64,000 bases of DNA, from positions 248,001 through 312,000 of the forward strand of contig NZ_JARXUZ010000001.1 of NCBI RefSeq assembly GCF_029893365.1, given 5' to 3'. Position numbers and translations under genes: made by a program. This DNA is from Cryobacterium sp. CG_9.6. Its GTDB lineage: Bacteria > Actinomycetota > Actinomycetes > Actinomycetales > Microbacteriaceae. A model generated the notes under the pieces. It had not been told where the DNA came from. It was given only the letters and a program-made list of their open reading frames with translations, and ran no database searches. Below, piece by piece: positions 52,207 to 61,208 of the stretch. The first letter of the stretch is position 1. The number at the start of each line of letters is the position of its first letter.

Positions 52207-52596
52207 TCAGGTGAAGAGCGCGACGATGAACAGGACGAAGCTGATGAGGGGCAGGGTGCCCTGAACGACCGCGGCCCGAGTGTAGCTCGGACCGGAGGTG
52301 CGCAGCACGATCGCGGCAAGCACCATGCAGGCCGTCGTGAACAGAATCAGGGTCACGCCGGGGATCCACAGACCCCCGAAGTACAGGCCCAGACCAAAGA
52401 CAGCGCCGAAACCGAGGAACAGGTTGTAGAAGCCCTGGTTGTACGCCATGGGCTTGATGGTGTTGGCGGCGGCCTGATTTTTCACACCGAAGCGCTTCCA
52501 CACCTCCGGCCGGGCCCACCAGAAACTCTCCATGAAAAAGATGTACCCGTGCAACAGTGCAGCGAGGGCAACGAAGAACGCAGCAATATAGGCCAT
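52207..52596 (-). CDS. DUF1304-family membrane protein
   Basis: A 129-residue protein with four membrane segments. The conserved start HGYIFFMESFWWARPEVWKRFGV, read in parts, and MAYNQGFYNLFLGFG near residue 50 mark the family. Function is unknown. The start codon and first codons are inside a 13-bp inverted repeat. It lies 60 bp downstream of the monooxygenase gene on the same strand. Confidence 0.88.
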   Translation of the reverse strand: MAYIAAFFVALAALLHGYIFFMESFWWARPEVWKRFGVKNQAAANTIKPMAYNQGFYNLFLGFGAVFGLGLYFGGLWIPGVTLILFTTACMVLAAIVLRTSGPSYTRAAVVQGTLPLISFVLFIVALFT

Positions 52597-52632
52597 GGCC
52601 TCAGCCTAGAGGGCTGGGTCATGGCCTATATT
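52585..52632 (-). promoter_or_regulatory. Inverted repeat covering the DUF1304 start codon
   Basis: AATATAGGCCATG (52585-52597) and its exact complement (52620-52632) enclose 22 bases that contain a second short stem (CAGCC/GGCTG). In the minus-strand message the start codon and first four codons would be paired. It may be a translation-blocking hairpin, an attenuator, or an operator. Confidence 0.55.
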
Positions 52633-52656
52633 TCGGCGGTAGGTCCACAGCGAACT

Positions 52657-54048
52657 TTACGGCGTGAGCGTCGCGTTGGCGGTCTCGAGTCGGTAACCCG
52701 CGCCCCGGTGCTCGGCCGGCAGTCGGTCTCCGCGACCGTGCAGCTTGTTACGCAGGCTGCCCTCCGTGTAACCCTCCGGGTAGGCGCCGCGCTTGCGCAG
52801 CTCGGGAATGACGAATTCGATCACGTCTTCAAAGGTTCCGGGCGTGATGGCGTACGCGAGGTTGAAGCCGTCCACGTCGGTGTCGGCCACCCAGTCCTGC
52901 AGGTGGTCGGCCACCTCGACGCCGGAACCCACAACGATGGGTCCGAGGCCGCCAATGGCACCCTGGCGGGCAATGTCGCGCACGGTCCACTCCTTGCCTT
53001 CGCCCCCGGCGCCCTGCACATTGGCCACGGCAGACTGAATGGCGTTGCTCTTCACGTTGCCGATCGGCTCATCGAGGTCGTAGGTGGACAGATCGATGCC
53101 CATCCAGCCCGACATGAAGACCAGTGCACCCTCCTCGCTCGCGTAGGTGAGGTACTCCTGGTATTTCGCCTGAGCTTTCTCGGGTGTCTCATCGGTGATG
53201 ATGGTGAGCAGCGTGTAGATCTTGGCGGAGTAGCGGTCTCGGCCCTGAGCCTCGAGGGCATCACGAATCTTCTTAACCGTCGCCTTGAGCTGCGGTTTCG
53301 TGGACGCCGCCACAAAAATCGCCTCAGCATTCTCGGCCGCAAACTTGATGCCGCGCGGCGACGCTCCCGCCTGGTAAATGACGGGACTGCGCTGCGTGGA
53401 CGGTTCGGCCAGGTGAATTCCGGGCACCGTGAAGTGCTTGCCCGCGTGCCCAATCTCGTGCACCTTCGTTGGGTCAGTGAACACACCTGCCTCGCGGTCG
53501 CGCACAACCGCGTCGTCCTCCCACGAGCCCTCCCACAGCTTGTAGAGAACCTCCAGGTACTCGTCGGCCACGTCATAGCGGTCATCGTGCTCAAGCTGGT
53601 CGTCGTGACCCATGTTGCGCGCGGCTGAGGGGAGGTAGCCGGTGACGACGTTCCAGCCGACGCGACCGTTAGTGAGGTGGTCGAGCGTGGACATGCGCCG
53701 AGCAAAGGGGTACGGGTGCTCGTAGGACGTTCCGGCCGTGACGCCGAAGCCGAGGTTTTCGGTGACGCTGGCCATGGCCGAGATGAGCAGAATGGGGTCG
53801 CCCACCGGAACCTGCGCGCCGTGGCGGATGGCCGCTTCGTTGCTGCCGCCGTAGACGTCATAGGTTCCGAGCACGTCGGCGATGAAGATACCGTCAAAGC
53901 TTCCCGCCTCGAGCAGTTTGGCGAGGTCGGTCCAGTACCGGAGGTCCTTGTATCGCCAGCCCTGATCATCCGGGTGGCGCCAGAGGCCGGCTGACTGGTG
54001 GGCGACACAGTTCATGTCGAAGGCGTTGAAGCGAATCTCTCGGGTCAT
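52657..54048 (-). CDS. NtaA/DmoA-family FMN-dependent monooxygenase
   Basis: A 463-residue luciferase-like monooxygenase of the nitrilotriacetate/dimethylsulfide/long-chain-alkane group. Key stretches are FDGIFIADVLGTYDVYGG near residue 50, GRVGWNVVTGYLPSAARNMG, read in parts, near 128, and VIYQAGASPRGIKFAAENAEAIFV, read in parts, near 222. ATG 54048 (MTREIRFNAF) was chosen over the longer frame. The enzyme needs a separate flavin reductase, not seen here. Neighbouring sulfur-handling genes hint at an organosulfur substrate; that is inference. Confidence 0.88.
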   Translation of the reverse strand: MTREIRFNAFDMNCVAHQSAGLWRHPDDQGWRYKDLRYWTDLAKLLEAGSFDGIFIADVLGTYDVYGGSNEAAIRHGAQVPVGDPILLISAMASVTENLGFGVTAGTSYEHPYPFARRMSTLDHLTNGRVGWNVVTGYLPSAARNMGHDDQLEHDDRYDVADEYLEVLYKLWEGSWEDDAVVRDREAGVFTDPTKVHEIGHAGKHFTVPGIHLAEPSTQRSPVIYQAGASPRGIKFAAENAEAIFVAASTKPQLKATVKKIRDALEAQGRDRYSAKIYTLLTIITDETPEKAQAKYQEYLTYASEEGALVFMSGWMGIDLSTYDLDEPIGNVKSNAIQSAVANVQGAGGEGKEWTVRDIARQGAIGGLGPIVVGSGVEVADHLQDWVADTDVDGFNLAYAITPGTFEDVIEFVIPELRKRGAYPEGYTEGSLRNKLHGRGDRLPAEHRGAGYRLETANATLTP

Positions 54049-54120
54049 GACCCCATGCTGCACTGTGCCGGCGCACACTGCACGCGGCAGTGCAACAAAC
54101 CGTTACACGCGAGGCAGCGC

Positions 54121-55356
54121 TTATGGCTGCTGCAGAAAGTCTTCGAGACCCACCAGAAGGCGCTCTATCTCGCCGGCTGTGGTGTACGCCGCGAGGCCGA
54201 TGCGTAGACCCCCCGCGTCACCGAGCCCGAGTACTCTGCTCGCTTCGAGCGCATAAAATGATCCGGCCGGCGCGAGAACCTTGCGCTCGATGAGAAACAG
54301 TGACGCGTCGGCCGCGGAATGGTTTGCAAAGGTGATCAACAGCGTTGGCGTGCGGTTGGCCGCTCGAGAGTGGATGGTCACACCCGGCAACTCCGCCAGG
54401 CCCGATTCCAGCCGCGCGCGAAGCGCCGCCTCATGCTCTTCGAGGGCCGCAAAGGATGCCAGCAGCTGCTCGCGACGCGAGGGTGCGGCGGCACCCGCTG
54501 CGGCGGCATCCGCTCCCGCCGGCACGAGGGCGGCGAGAAAATCAATCGCTGCCGTGACGCCGACCATCGTCTCGTAGGGCAGGGTGCCGAACTCGAATCG
54601 CTCGGGACTGGCATCCGTTGACGCCACCAGCTTGTCGGGGTGCAGGGTTTCGAGGAGTTCGGGAGCGGCGGCGAGCACACCGCAGTGCGGGCCGAGAAAC
54701 TTGTATGCCGAACACACATAGAAATCGGCTCCGAGGGTCTGCACGTCCACGCTCGCGTGCGGAGTGTTATGAACCCCGTCCACCCAGAGGAGCGCGTCCA
54801 CCGCATGCACGAGAGCAGCAATGGCGGTGATGGGTGGGCGAGTGCCGATGAGGTTACTCGCGGCGGTGACGGCCACCAGGCGGGTCTTCGACGTGAGAAC
54901 GGCCGCGACCATGGCGGCGGTGAGCTCACCCGTAGCGGGATCGAAGTCCACCCAGCGCACGGTGGCACCAACGCGTTCGGCGGCCTGAACCCAGGGGCTG
55001 ATGTTCGCGTCGTGGTCGAGTCGGGTGACCACAATCTCGTCGCCGGGCCCCCAGTGCTGGGACAGATGGTGAGAGAAGTCATAGGTAAGAGCAGTGGCGC
55101 TGCGCCCGTAGATGATTCCGCGGGGATCCGCACCGAGCAGGTCTGCGCAGGCCTGGCGAAAACCCTGCACGGCGGCCTCGGCGTTGCGCTCCGGCAGGCT
55201 CCGAGTGCCGCGGATGGTGAGCGGTCGGGTGAGGGTGAGGGCGATGGCCGCACCAACCTGACGCGGCGTTTGCGTGCCGCCGGGCCCATCGAAATGGGCC
55301 AGACCCGCGGTGAGGGCAGGAAAGTGGGATCGGATGGCAATCGCGTTGTAGGTCAC
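54121..55356 (-). CDS. Cysteine desulfurase-like aminotransferase class V protein
   Basis: A 411-residue PLP enzyme of the subfamily often named cysteine desulfurase-like. HFDGPGGTQTPRQV near residue 22 is its typical opening. DALLWVDGVHNTPHASVDV, read in parts, near 188 holds the PLP Asp and His, and the PLP lysine is in CSAYKFLGPHCG near 218. No clear catalytic Cys loop is seen in the usual place, so true desulfurase activity is uncertain. GTG 55356 was preferred; TTG 55368 is in frame. It is on the same strand as the monooxygenase. Confidence 0.83.
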   Translation of the reverse strand: MTYNAIAIRSHFPALTAGLAHFDGPGGTQTPRQVGAAIALTLTRPLTIRGTRSLPERNAEAAVQGFRQACADLLGADPRGIIYGRSATALTYDFSHHLSQHWGPGDEIVVTRLDHDANISPWVQAAERVGATVRWVDFDPATGELTAAMVAAVLTSKTRLVAVTAASNLIGTRPPITAIAALVHAVDALLWVDGVHNTPHASVDVQTLGADFYVCSAYKFLGPHCGVLAAAPELLETLHPDKLVASTDASPERFEFGTLPYETMVGVTAAIDFLAALVPAGADAAAAGAAAPSRREQLLASFAALEEHEAALRARLESGLAELPGVTIHSRAANRTPTLLITFANHSAADASLFLIERKVLAPAGSFYALEASRVLGLGDAGGLRIGLAAYTTAGEIERLLVGLEDFLQQP

Positions 55357-55426
55357 CCCTGAATCCAATCACAGGAACCGGTCCCACCATTTTTTCGAAT
55401 GTGGCGCTGCGCCGATGAACCGCCGC

Positions 55427-56323
55427 TTAGGCGTTCACGAGACAGGAGGGAACGGCGAGAGCCACGCACTCCTCGCAGACCACAAGCTGCTCGCGACACA
55501 AGAAATCACGGCAATTGAGCATGTGGCGCGTGGGATCACCGCACTCCTGACACCGCCCAAGCACCGCGGTGTGATCACTGAAGTTCACCGCCATGCGCTG
55601 ATCGAACACGTAGAGCGACCCGTCCCACAGGCCATCATCGCCGAAGGCCTCACCGTAGCGGGCAATGCCGCCCTCCAACTGGTACACCTCGCCGAACCCG
55701 CGCGACTTCATGAGACCACTCAACACCTCACAGCGGATGCCGCCGGTGCAGTAGGTCACCACCGGCTTGCCCTTGAGGTGGTCATACTTGCCACTGTCGA
55801 GCTCGGCGACGAACTCTCGGGTGTCCACCACATCGGGAATCACCGCGTTGCGAAAACGACCAATCTCCGCCTCGAAGGCGTTGCGCCCATCGAAGAACAC
55901 CACGTCGTCACCGCGCTCGGCCACGAGTTGGTGCAGAGCCACGGGATCGAGTCTGGTTCCGCCGCCGATCACGCCCGAGGCATCCACTCGGAGCTCGCCC
56001 GGAGCGCCAAAGCTCACGATCTCGTCGCGTACTTTCACGACAAGTCGGGGAAAATCGAGGCTGAGGCCAGACTCGTCGACGCCCGTACCCTCGCTCCACT
56101 TAAAGTCAATGTGCCGGAAGGCGGGGTAGTCGCGTGTTTTGCGAATGTAGCGCTTCAGGATGGGAAGGTCGCCGCCAAGGGTGCCGTTGAGGCCATCTTT
56201 CGACACAATAATGCGTCCACGCAGCCCCAGGCTCTCGCACAGATCGCGCTGCCAGAGCCGCACGGCATCGGGGTCGGCGAGGGGCGTGAAGGCGTAGTAG
56301 AGGAGGATCTTCGGAATGGCCAC
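55427..56323 (-). CDS. trhO: tRNA uridine 5-hydroxylation protein TrhO (rhodanese-related)
   Basis: A 298-residue YceA/TrhO protein. An N-terminal acylphosphatase-like part has [17 protein letters not shown] near residue 35. The rhodanese domain carries [15 protein letters not shown] near 145 and the active Cys in [12 protein letters not shown] near 186. A C-terminal cysteine-rich tail ([16 protein letters not shown]) could bind zinc. TrhO oxidises tRNA U34 to 5-hydroxyuridine in the cytoplasm. It stands 58 bp or more from the aminotransferase gene. Confidence 0.92.
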   Translation of the reverse strand: MAIPKILLYYAFTPLADPDAVRLWQRDLCESLGLRGRIIVSKDGLNGTLGGDLPILKRYIRKTRDYPAFRHIDFKWSEGTGVDESGLSLDFPRLVVKVRDEIVSFGAPGELRVDASGVIGGGTRLDPVALHQLVAERGDDVVFFDGRNAFEAEIGRFRNAVIPDVVDTREFVAELDSGKYDHLKGKPVVTYCTGGIRCEVLSGLMKSRGFGEVYQLEGGIARYGEAFGDDGLWDGSLYVFDQRMAVNFSDHTAVLGRCQECGDPTRHMLNCRDFLCREQLVVCEECVALAVPSCLVNA

Positions 56324-56398
56324 CCGTTATTTTAGCCGCTGGTTGTCAGCCGACGTGTGGTCTACCCCCGTAGGCTTCGGGCAATACTTGGAGGCAAC

Positions 56399-56938
56399 AT
56401 GACTATCGACCCACTCGCACGATTCGGCGAAGTGCCGCAGTTCACGCTCACGAGCACCGACATGACGGATGCCGCGCCCCTGTTCGCCCCGCAGTACGGA
56501 GCCGCCTCGGGCGGCGAGGACCACTCTCCAGAACTCACCTGGACCGGTTTCCCGCCCGAGACGAAGAGCTTTGCCGTCACGATGTATGACCCGGATGCCC
56601 CCACGGGTAGTGGTTTCTGGCACTGGGCGATTTATAACCTGCCGGTGTCCGTGACCTCCCTCGCCGCTGGTGCGGGTGCAGCGGCCAGTCCGCTGTTGCC
56701 GCCCGAGGCGCGCACGCTGCCCAATGAGACCAGGCAGCGCTCTTTCGTGGGCGCTGGACCGCCTCCCGGAACCGGTACGCATCGCTACCAGTTCATCGTG
56801 CATGCCCTCGACGTGGAGTCGCTCGAGCTGGACCCGGAGTCAACCCCGGCCGTGCTCGGTTTCAACGCTCATTTTCATGTTCTGGGCCGCGCAGTGCTCG
56901 AGGCCACGGGCGTCGCAGGTGGAGCTGACCCGCAGTAA
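56399..56938 (+). CDS. YbhB/YbcL-family (PEBP-like) protein
   Basis: A 179-residue phosphatidylethanolamine-binding-protein homologue. SPELTWTGFPPETKSFAVTMYDPDAPTGSGFWHWAIYNLP, read in parts, near residues 44-84 contains the anion-pocket DPDAP and HW motifs; GTHRYQFIVHALD near 125 follows. GGAGG precedes ATG 56399 by 5 bases. No signal peptide. Biochemical role in bacteria is unclear. Confidence 0.92.
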   Translation: MTIDPLARFGEVPQFTLTSTDMTDAAPLFAPQYGAASGGEDHSPELTWTGFPPETKSFAVTMYDPDAPTGSGFWHWAIYNLPVSVTSLAAGAGAAASPLLPPEARTLPNETRQRSFVGAGPPPGTGTHRYQFIVHALDVESLELDPESTPAVLGFNAHFHVLGRAVLEATGVAGGADPQ

Positions 56939-57039
56939 CACGCGTACGTGAGTCGCGGTGTTTTCGGCGCCGGGCCGTTCGGTGTTATCTCGGTTCGCTG
57001 TATTGCCGTTTGTCCCCTGAATGGGGGGCTTACAGGCTC

Positions 57040-57067
57040 TGTGGGGGTGATTCCCAGCGCCCCCACA
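57040..57067 (+). other. Hairpin in the gap before the esterase gene
   Basis: TGTGGGGG (57040-57047) and CCCCCACA (57060-57067) are perfect arms with a 12-base loop, 24 bp before GTG 57091. It could terminate the preceding gene or shape the esterase leader. Confidence 0.4.
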
Positions 57068-57090
57068 CAAACGCGAGGCAACCTCAGTGA

Positions 57091-58095
57091 GTGCGACAGT
57101 TCCGTAATTCTGCGAAGGAAACCGGTCTCTCCCGGGTTCCGGTCTGGGTGTGGCGGGCTCTCATGCTGCGCCTGCCCGAAAACGGTGCCACCCTCTTGCA
57201 GGCCAAATCCATCGACACGGTGGAGTACCACCTCGACATCGATTACGCCGGAGACGGTGCGCGGGATCACCGTCTCGATGTGCTGGTACCGCGAGATGCA
57301 GCCGAGTCCCTCCCCGTCTACGTGTACTTTCACGGTGGCGGCTGGACGTCGGGAGACAAATCTCCGCTGACGAAATACTGTGCCAGTCAGGCTGCCGAGG
57401 GCATGATTGTGGTCAATGCCAACTACCGCATGGCCACGCGCTTTCAGCTGTCCCACATGATGCAGGACGGCAATGACGTGTTGGACTGGGTTGCCCGCAA
57501 CATCAGTGACTTCGGCCGCGACCCGACCCGTATTGTGCTCGGTGGAGACTCCGCCGGTGGTCACATCGCAGCGCTTCTCACCGCCTCAACTTTTGAACCC
57601 GAACTCGCCGCGCACTACAACATCAGCCCCCGGGTGGACCGCACCAATCTGCTTGGGTTGGTTCAGCACTGCAGCATCGCCGATTTTTCGGTGATGTTTG
57701 AGCGTGGCTTCGTCCTGAGCCTCAACTTCTTGCGCATGCTCTTGCCGGAGCGGGGTCGAGGCCTTCATCTGCGCACGGCGGCGCGGTTCATGTCGCCCAT
57801 CGAGTGGCTCGATGGTGGTTTTCCACCGGTGTTCATCACCACCTCTGAGCGAGATTACTTCTATCGCGCGAACCTCAACTTCATCGCGGCGCTACGCAGT
57901 AAATCCATCCGCGTTGACACCATGATCTACGGGCGAAATCAAGTGAACACCCGGCATACCTGGCAGCAGCATTCCCGCCACCCCGAGTCGCAGGAAGTGT
58001 ATAAACGGCTGGGCGAGTTCGTGCGCCGCGTGGCGCCGCGTTCCGAGGCCGCCCTCCCCGTCGGTGCCGTCGCCGTCACTCCCGCAGCGGTGTAG
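57091..58095 (+). CDS. Alpha/beta hydrolase, HSL-like esterase
   Basis: A 334-residue esterase. The oxyanion motif is YFHGGGWTSGD near residue 79 and the nucleophile Ser lies in LGGDSAGGHIAALL near 149. The acid and His are probably in FITTSERDYFYRANL near 249 and the RHTWQQH stretch near 290. No signal peptide. Start GTG 57091 is the best fit although its ribosome site is weak. Substrate unknown; short acyl esters are usual for the family. Confidence 0.85.
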   Translation: MRQFRNSAKETGLSRVPVWVWRALMLRLPENGATLLQAKSIDTVEYHLDIDYAGDGARDHRLDVLVPRDAAESLPVYVYFHGGGWTSGDKSPLTKYCASQAAEGMIVVNANYRMATRFQLSHMMQDGNDVLDWVARNISDFGRDPTRIVLGGDSAGGHIAALLTASTFEPELAAHYNISPRVDRTNLLGLVQHCSIADFSVMFERGFVLSLNFLRMLLPERGRGLHLRTAARFMSPIEWLDGGFPPVFITTSERDYFYRANLNFIAALRSKSIRVDTMIYGRNQVNTRHTWQQHSRHPESQEVYKRLGEFVRRVAPRSEAALPVGAVAVTPAAV

Positions 58096-58152
58096 CGCAG
58101 CCCTCGGAGACCGGCAGGGGTGTCGCACACGACGCTCCGCCGTGATCAGTTG

Positions 58153-59376
58153 CTAACCGGTGAATAACGACATGGCGCCTCCTCCGGCGGCTCCGACCAA
58201 CACCACGGCCCACGCGGGGATCCTCCACACGATGAGCAATACGAAGCAGATGACCGCCAGAACGAACGGTCCGGCGGCGGTGATCGCGGTGGTGAAGACC
58301 GGGTCGTAGAGTGCGGCGGCGAGAAGGCCCACCACGGCCGCGTTTGCGCCGCGCATGAGTGCCTGGGCCGAGGCGCGCGAGCGGAGTACGTTCCAGAACG
58401 GAAGTACCCCGGTGAGAAGAAGGAAACCGGGGAGGAACACTCCAGTGAGGGCGATTGCTGCGCCCACAACCCCGCCGGGCCCGACCGTCGATAGCGTGCC
58501 CAGATACGCGGCGAAAGTGAACAGGGCCCCGGGAACAGCCTGCGCTGCGCCGTAGCCGGCGAGAAACTGGTCCGGGCTCACCCAGCCGGTGTCAACAACA
58601 CCGGCCTGCAACAACGGCAGGACCACGTGGCCGCCGCCGAAGACCAGGGCTCCTGCCCGGTAGAACGCGTCGAACGGCTGCAGGCCTCCCCACTGTGTCG
58701 CGGCCGCGGCGACCGGGAGTGCGACGAGCAGCCCCACGAACACGGCGAGGCAGGTGATGCCGGCTGCGCGCGTAACGGGGAAGCGCACCATGGCCATAGC
58801 CGGATTGACTGAGTCACGGCAGAGGAGCAGCCCGGCGATTGCACCGAGAACGATGGCGCCAATCTGCCCGATTGTTCCCGGCAGAAGAAGAGCGCAAGCG
58901 GCAGCGAGCACGGCGATGGATGCTCGGACCCGGTCCGGGGTGAGAACGCGGGCCATTCCCCACACCGCTTGGGCGACGATAGCGACAGCGACGATCTTGA
59001 GGCCGGCGAGGATTCCTCCGCCGATGACACCCTGGAACAGTGGTGCTCCGTAGGCGAACGCGACCATCAGGGCCGCCGACGGCAGGGTGAAGGCAAGAAA
59101 AGCGGCGATCGCACCGACCGGCCCGGCGCGAAGCAGTCCCAGCCCAAAACCAACCTGGCTGGACGCTGGCCCGGGGAGAAATTGGCTCAGCGCGACCAGG
59201 TCACTGTATTCCGTGTCGCCCAGCCATTTTCGGCGCTGGATCACCTCGTCCCGAAAGTAGCCCAGGTGTGCGATGGGGCCACCGAACGAGCTCACGCCAA
59301 GCTTCAGAAAAACCCGGAGGACCTCCCACGCCGCACCCTGCCTGACGAGCGGCGGGGCAGTTGCGCCATCGGTCAT
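58153..59376 (-). CDS. chrA: Chromate efflux transporter ChrA
   Basis: A 407-residue CHR-family membrane protein with two fused CHR domains. The first has FGGPIAHLGYFRDEVI near residue 31 and QFLPGPASSQVGFGLG near 65. The second has VFGGGHVVLPLLQ near 246 and GYGAAQAVPGALFTFAAYLG, read in parts, near 275. It expels chromate across the inner membrane. It is divergent from prpD with 239 bp between. Confidence 0.93.
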   Translation of the reverse strand: MTDGATAPPLVRQGAAWEVLRVFLKLGVSSFGGPIAHLGYFRDEVIQRRKWLGDTEYSDLVALSQFLPGPASSQVGFGLGLLRAGPVGAIAAFLAFTLPSAALMVAFAYGAPLFQGVIGGGILAGLKIVAVAIVAQAVWGMARVLTPDRVRASIAVLAAACALLLPGTIGQIGAIVLGAIAGLLLCRDSVNPAMAMVRFPVTRAAGITCLAVFVGLLVALPVAAAATQWGGLQPFDAFYRAGALVFGGGHVVLPLLQAGVVDTGWVSPDQFLAGYGAAQAVPGALFTFAAYLGTLSTVGPGGVVGAAIALTGVFLPGFLLLTGVLPFWNVLRSRASAQALMRGANAAVVGLLAAALYDPVFTTAITAAGPFVLAVICFVLLIVWRIPAWAVVLVGAAGGGAMSLFTG

Positions 59377-59490
59377 TCGTCGGTTCCCTTCCCGGCCGAT
59401 AACCGATAACCGTGACGTGCCACCTCATCGGGCAGCCAATCCGTGACCATAAGTCAACGATATCGAATCCGGATAGCGGAATTTGATAGC

Positions 59491-59510
59491 CACGTGAACA
59501 GCACGTGAAC
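59491..59510. promoter_or_regulatory. Direct repeat CACGTGAAC x2
   Basis: Two identical 9-mers at 59491-59499 and 59502-59510, 11 bp apart (one helical turn), lie in the chrA-prpD gap. They suggest a tandem binding site. Near chrA, CCGATAA is also repeated in tandem (59396-59409). AT-rich sequence at 59557-59590 is the probable prp promoter zone. Confidence 0.45.
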
Positions 59511-59615
59511 CCCGCTGCGCTGTCATCGACGCTGCTCGCGAGGGTGGTGCCACGGCATAAAAAATCGGTAAAAATCTGTGCAGTATTTTCAGGGTTCCGC
59601 GGGTAGATTTCTACT

Positions 59616-61178
59616 GTGAAGTTTCACGATATTCGTGTGCATCGAAGCGACGAGAACCTGCCCCGCGGGGAGCAGCTCGCCTGGAAAATGGCGCAGGTCG
59701 CCACCGATCCGGTTCCCATCACGCCCGAGGTCACCGAGATGGTGATCAATCGCATCATCGACAACGCCGCCGTGGCCGCCGCCTCGCTCGTTCGTGATCC
59801 CGTGGTGGCCGCTCGCGCGCAGGCGCTGAGCCACCCGCGCTCCACGGGCGGTGATGGGGCCAACATTTTCGGAACGGATGCCGCCATCCGCGTCTCCCCG
59901 GAATGGGCCGCTTGGGCCAACGGTGTGGCCGTTCGTGAGTTGGACTTTCACGACACCTTCCTCGCTGCCGAATACTCGCACCCCGGAGACAATATTCCGC
60001 CCATTCTGGCCGTGGCCCAGCATCTGGCCGCCACCCGCGGGCTTAACGGTCACGATCTCCTCCGCGGCATCGTTACCGGCTACGAGATTCAAATTGACCT
60101 CGTGAAGGCCATCAATTTACACGAGCACAAGATCGACCATGTTGCCCACCTGGGACCATCGGTCGCTGCCGGCATTGGAACACTGTTGGGCCTCGGCGAG
60201 GAGTGCATTTTTCACGCTATCGGGCAGGCACTCCACACCACCACGAGCACCCGGCAGTCCCGCAAGGGTGAGATCTCCAGCTGGAAGGCTTATGCCCCGG
60301 CGTTTGCGGGAAAACTGGCGATCGAGGCCATCGATCGAGCGATGCGCGGACAGACCAGCCCCACTCCCATCTATGAGGGTGAAGATGGCGTCATCGCCTG
60401 GCTGCTTGACGGACCCGGCCACACCTACTCCGTGGGGCTTCCCGAACCGGGCGAGGCCAAACTCGCCATCCTCGACAGCTACACCAAGGAATACTCCGCG
60501 GAGTATCAGGCGCAGGCCTGGATCGATCTGGCGGGGCGGTTGCACCGCGAACACCCGGAGCTGAACCCCACCTCCGACGCCGAGCCGGGCGGCACAACGC
60601 CGCAGATCGCGTCGATTGTGCTGTACACCTCCCATCACACCCACGTCGTGATCGGGTCGGGAGCCCACGATCCGCAGAAATCCAACCCCGACGCCAGCCG
60701 CGAAACCCTCGACCACTCCATCAGCTATATCTTTGCCGTCGCGCTCCAAGACGGCCACTTTGACCACGTGGAGTCCTACCGTTCGCAGCGAACTCACCGG
60801 CCCGACACTGTGGATCTCTGGCACCGGATCACCACGGTCGAAGAGGCGGAGTGGACGCGCCGATACCATTCAAGCGACCTGCAGGAGAAGGCGTTTGGTG
60901 GCCGGGTGGTGATCACCCTCACCGACGGTCGCACAATCACCGATGAGATCGCGGTCGCCGACGCGCATCCGCTCGGGGCTCGTCCGTTTGGCCGTGAGCA
61001 GTATCTGGCCAAGTTCCGCAGCCTCGCGGAGCCCGCACTTGAAAACGATGAGATCGAGCGGTTTTTGGAGACGGTCCAGCGCCTCCCCAACCTCAGCGGA
61101 CCCGAGCTGCGCGGACTCACCGTCACGGCCCGGCGTGGGCTCGTGCACCCGGCAACCGACCCCAAGGGCCTGTTTTAG
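59616..61178 (+). CDS. prpD: 2-methylcitrate dehydratase
   Basis: A 520-residue MmgE/PrpD protein, slightly longer than usual. It dehydrates 2-methylcitrate in propionate catabolism. [26 protein letters not shown], read in parts, begins the protein. Conserved motifs include [29 protein letters not shown], read in parts, near residue 108 and the [23 protein letters not shown] stretch near 210. GTG 59616 has no clear ribosome site. prpC follows 30 bp downstream. No prpB is in view. Confidence 0.93.
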   Translation: MKFHDIRVHRSDENLPRGEQLAWKMAQVATDPVPITPEVTEMVINRIIDNAAVAAASLVRDPVVAARAQALSHPRSTGGDGANIFGTDAAIRVSPEWAAWANGVAVRELDFHDTFLAAEYSHPGDNIPPILAVAQHLAATRGLNGHDLLRGIVTGYEIQIDLVKAINLHEHKIDHVAHLGPSVAAGIGTLLGLGEECIFHAIGQALHTTTSTRQSRKGEISSWKAYAPAFAGKLAIEAIDRAMRGQTSPTPIYEGEDGVIAWLLDGPGHTYSVGLPEPGEAKLAILDSYTKEYSAEYQAQAWIDLAGRLHREHPELNPTSDAEPGGTTPQIASIVLYTSHHTHVVIGSGAHDPQKSNPDASRETLDHSISYIFAVALQDGHFDHVESYRSQRTHRPDTVDLWHRITTVEEAEWTRRYHSSDLQEKAFGGRVVITLTDGRTITDEIAVADAHPLGARPFGREQYLAKFRSLAEPALENDEIERFLETVQRLPNLSGPELRGLTVTARRGLVHPATDPKGLF

Positions 61179-61208
61179 CCTCGTCGTCCACCCGTCGAAG
61201 GAAGCAGT

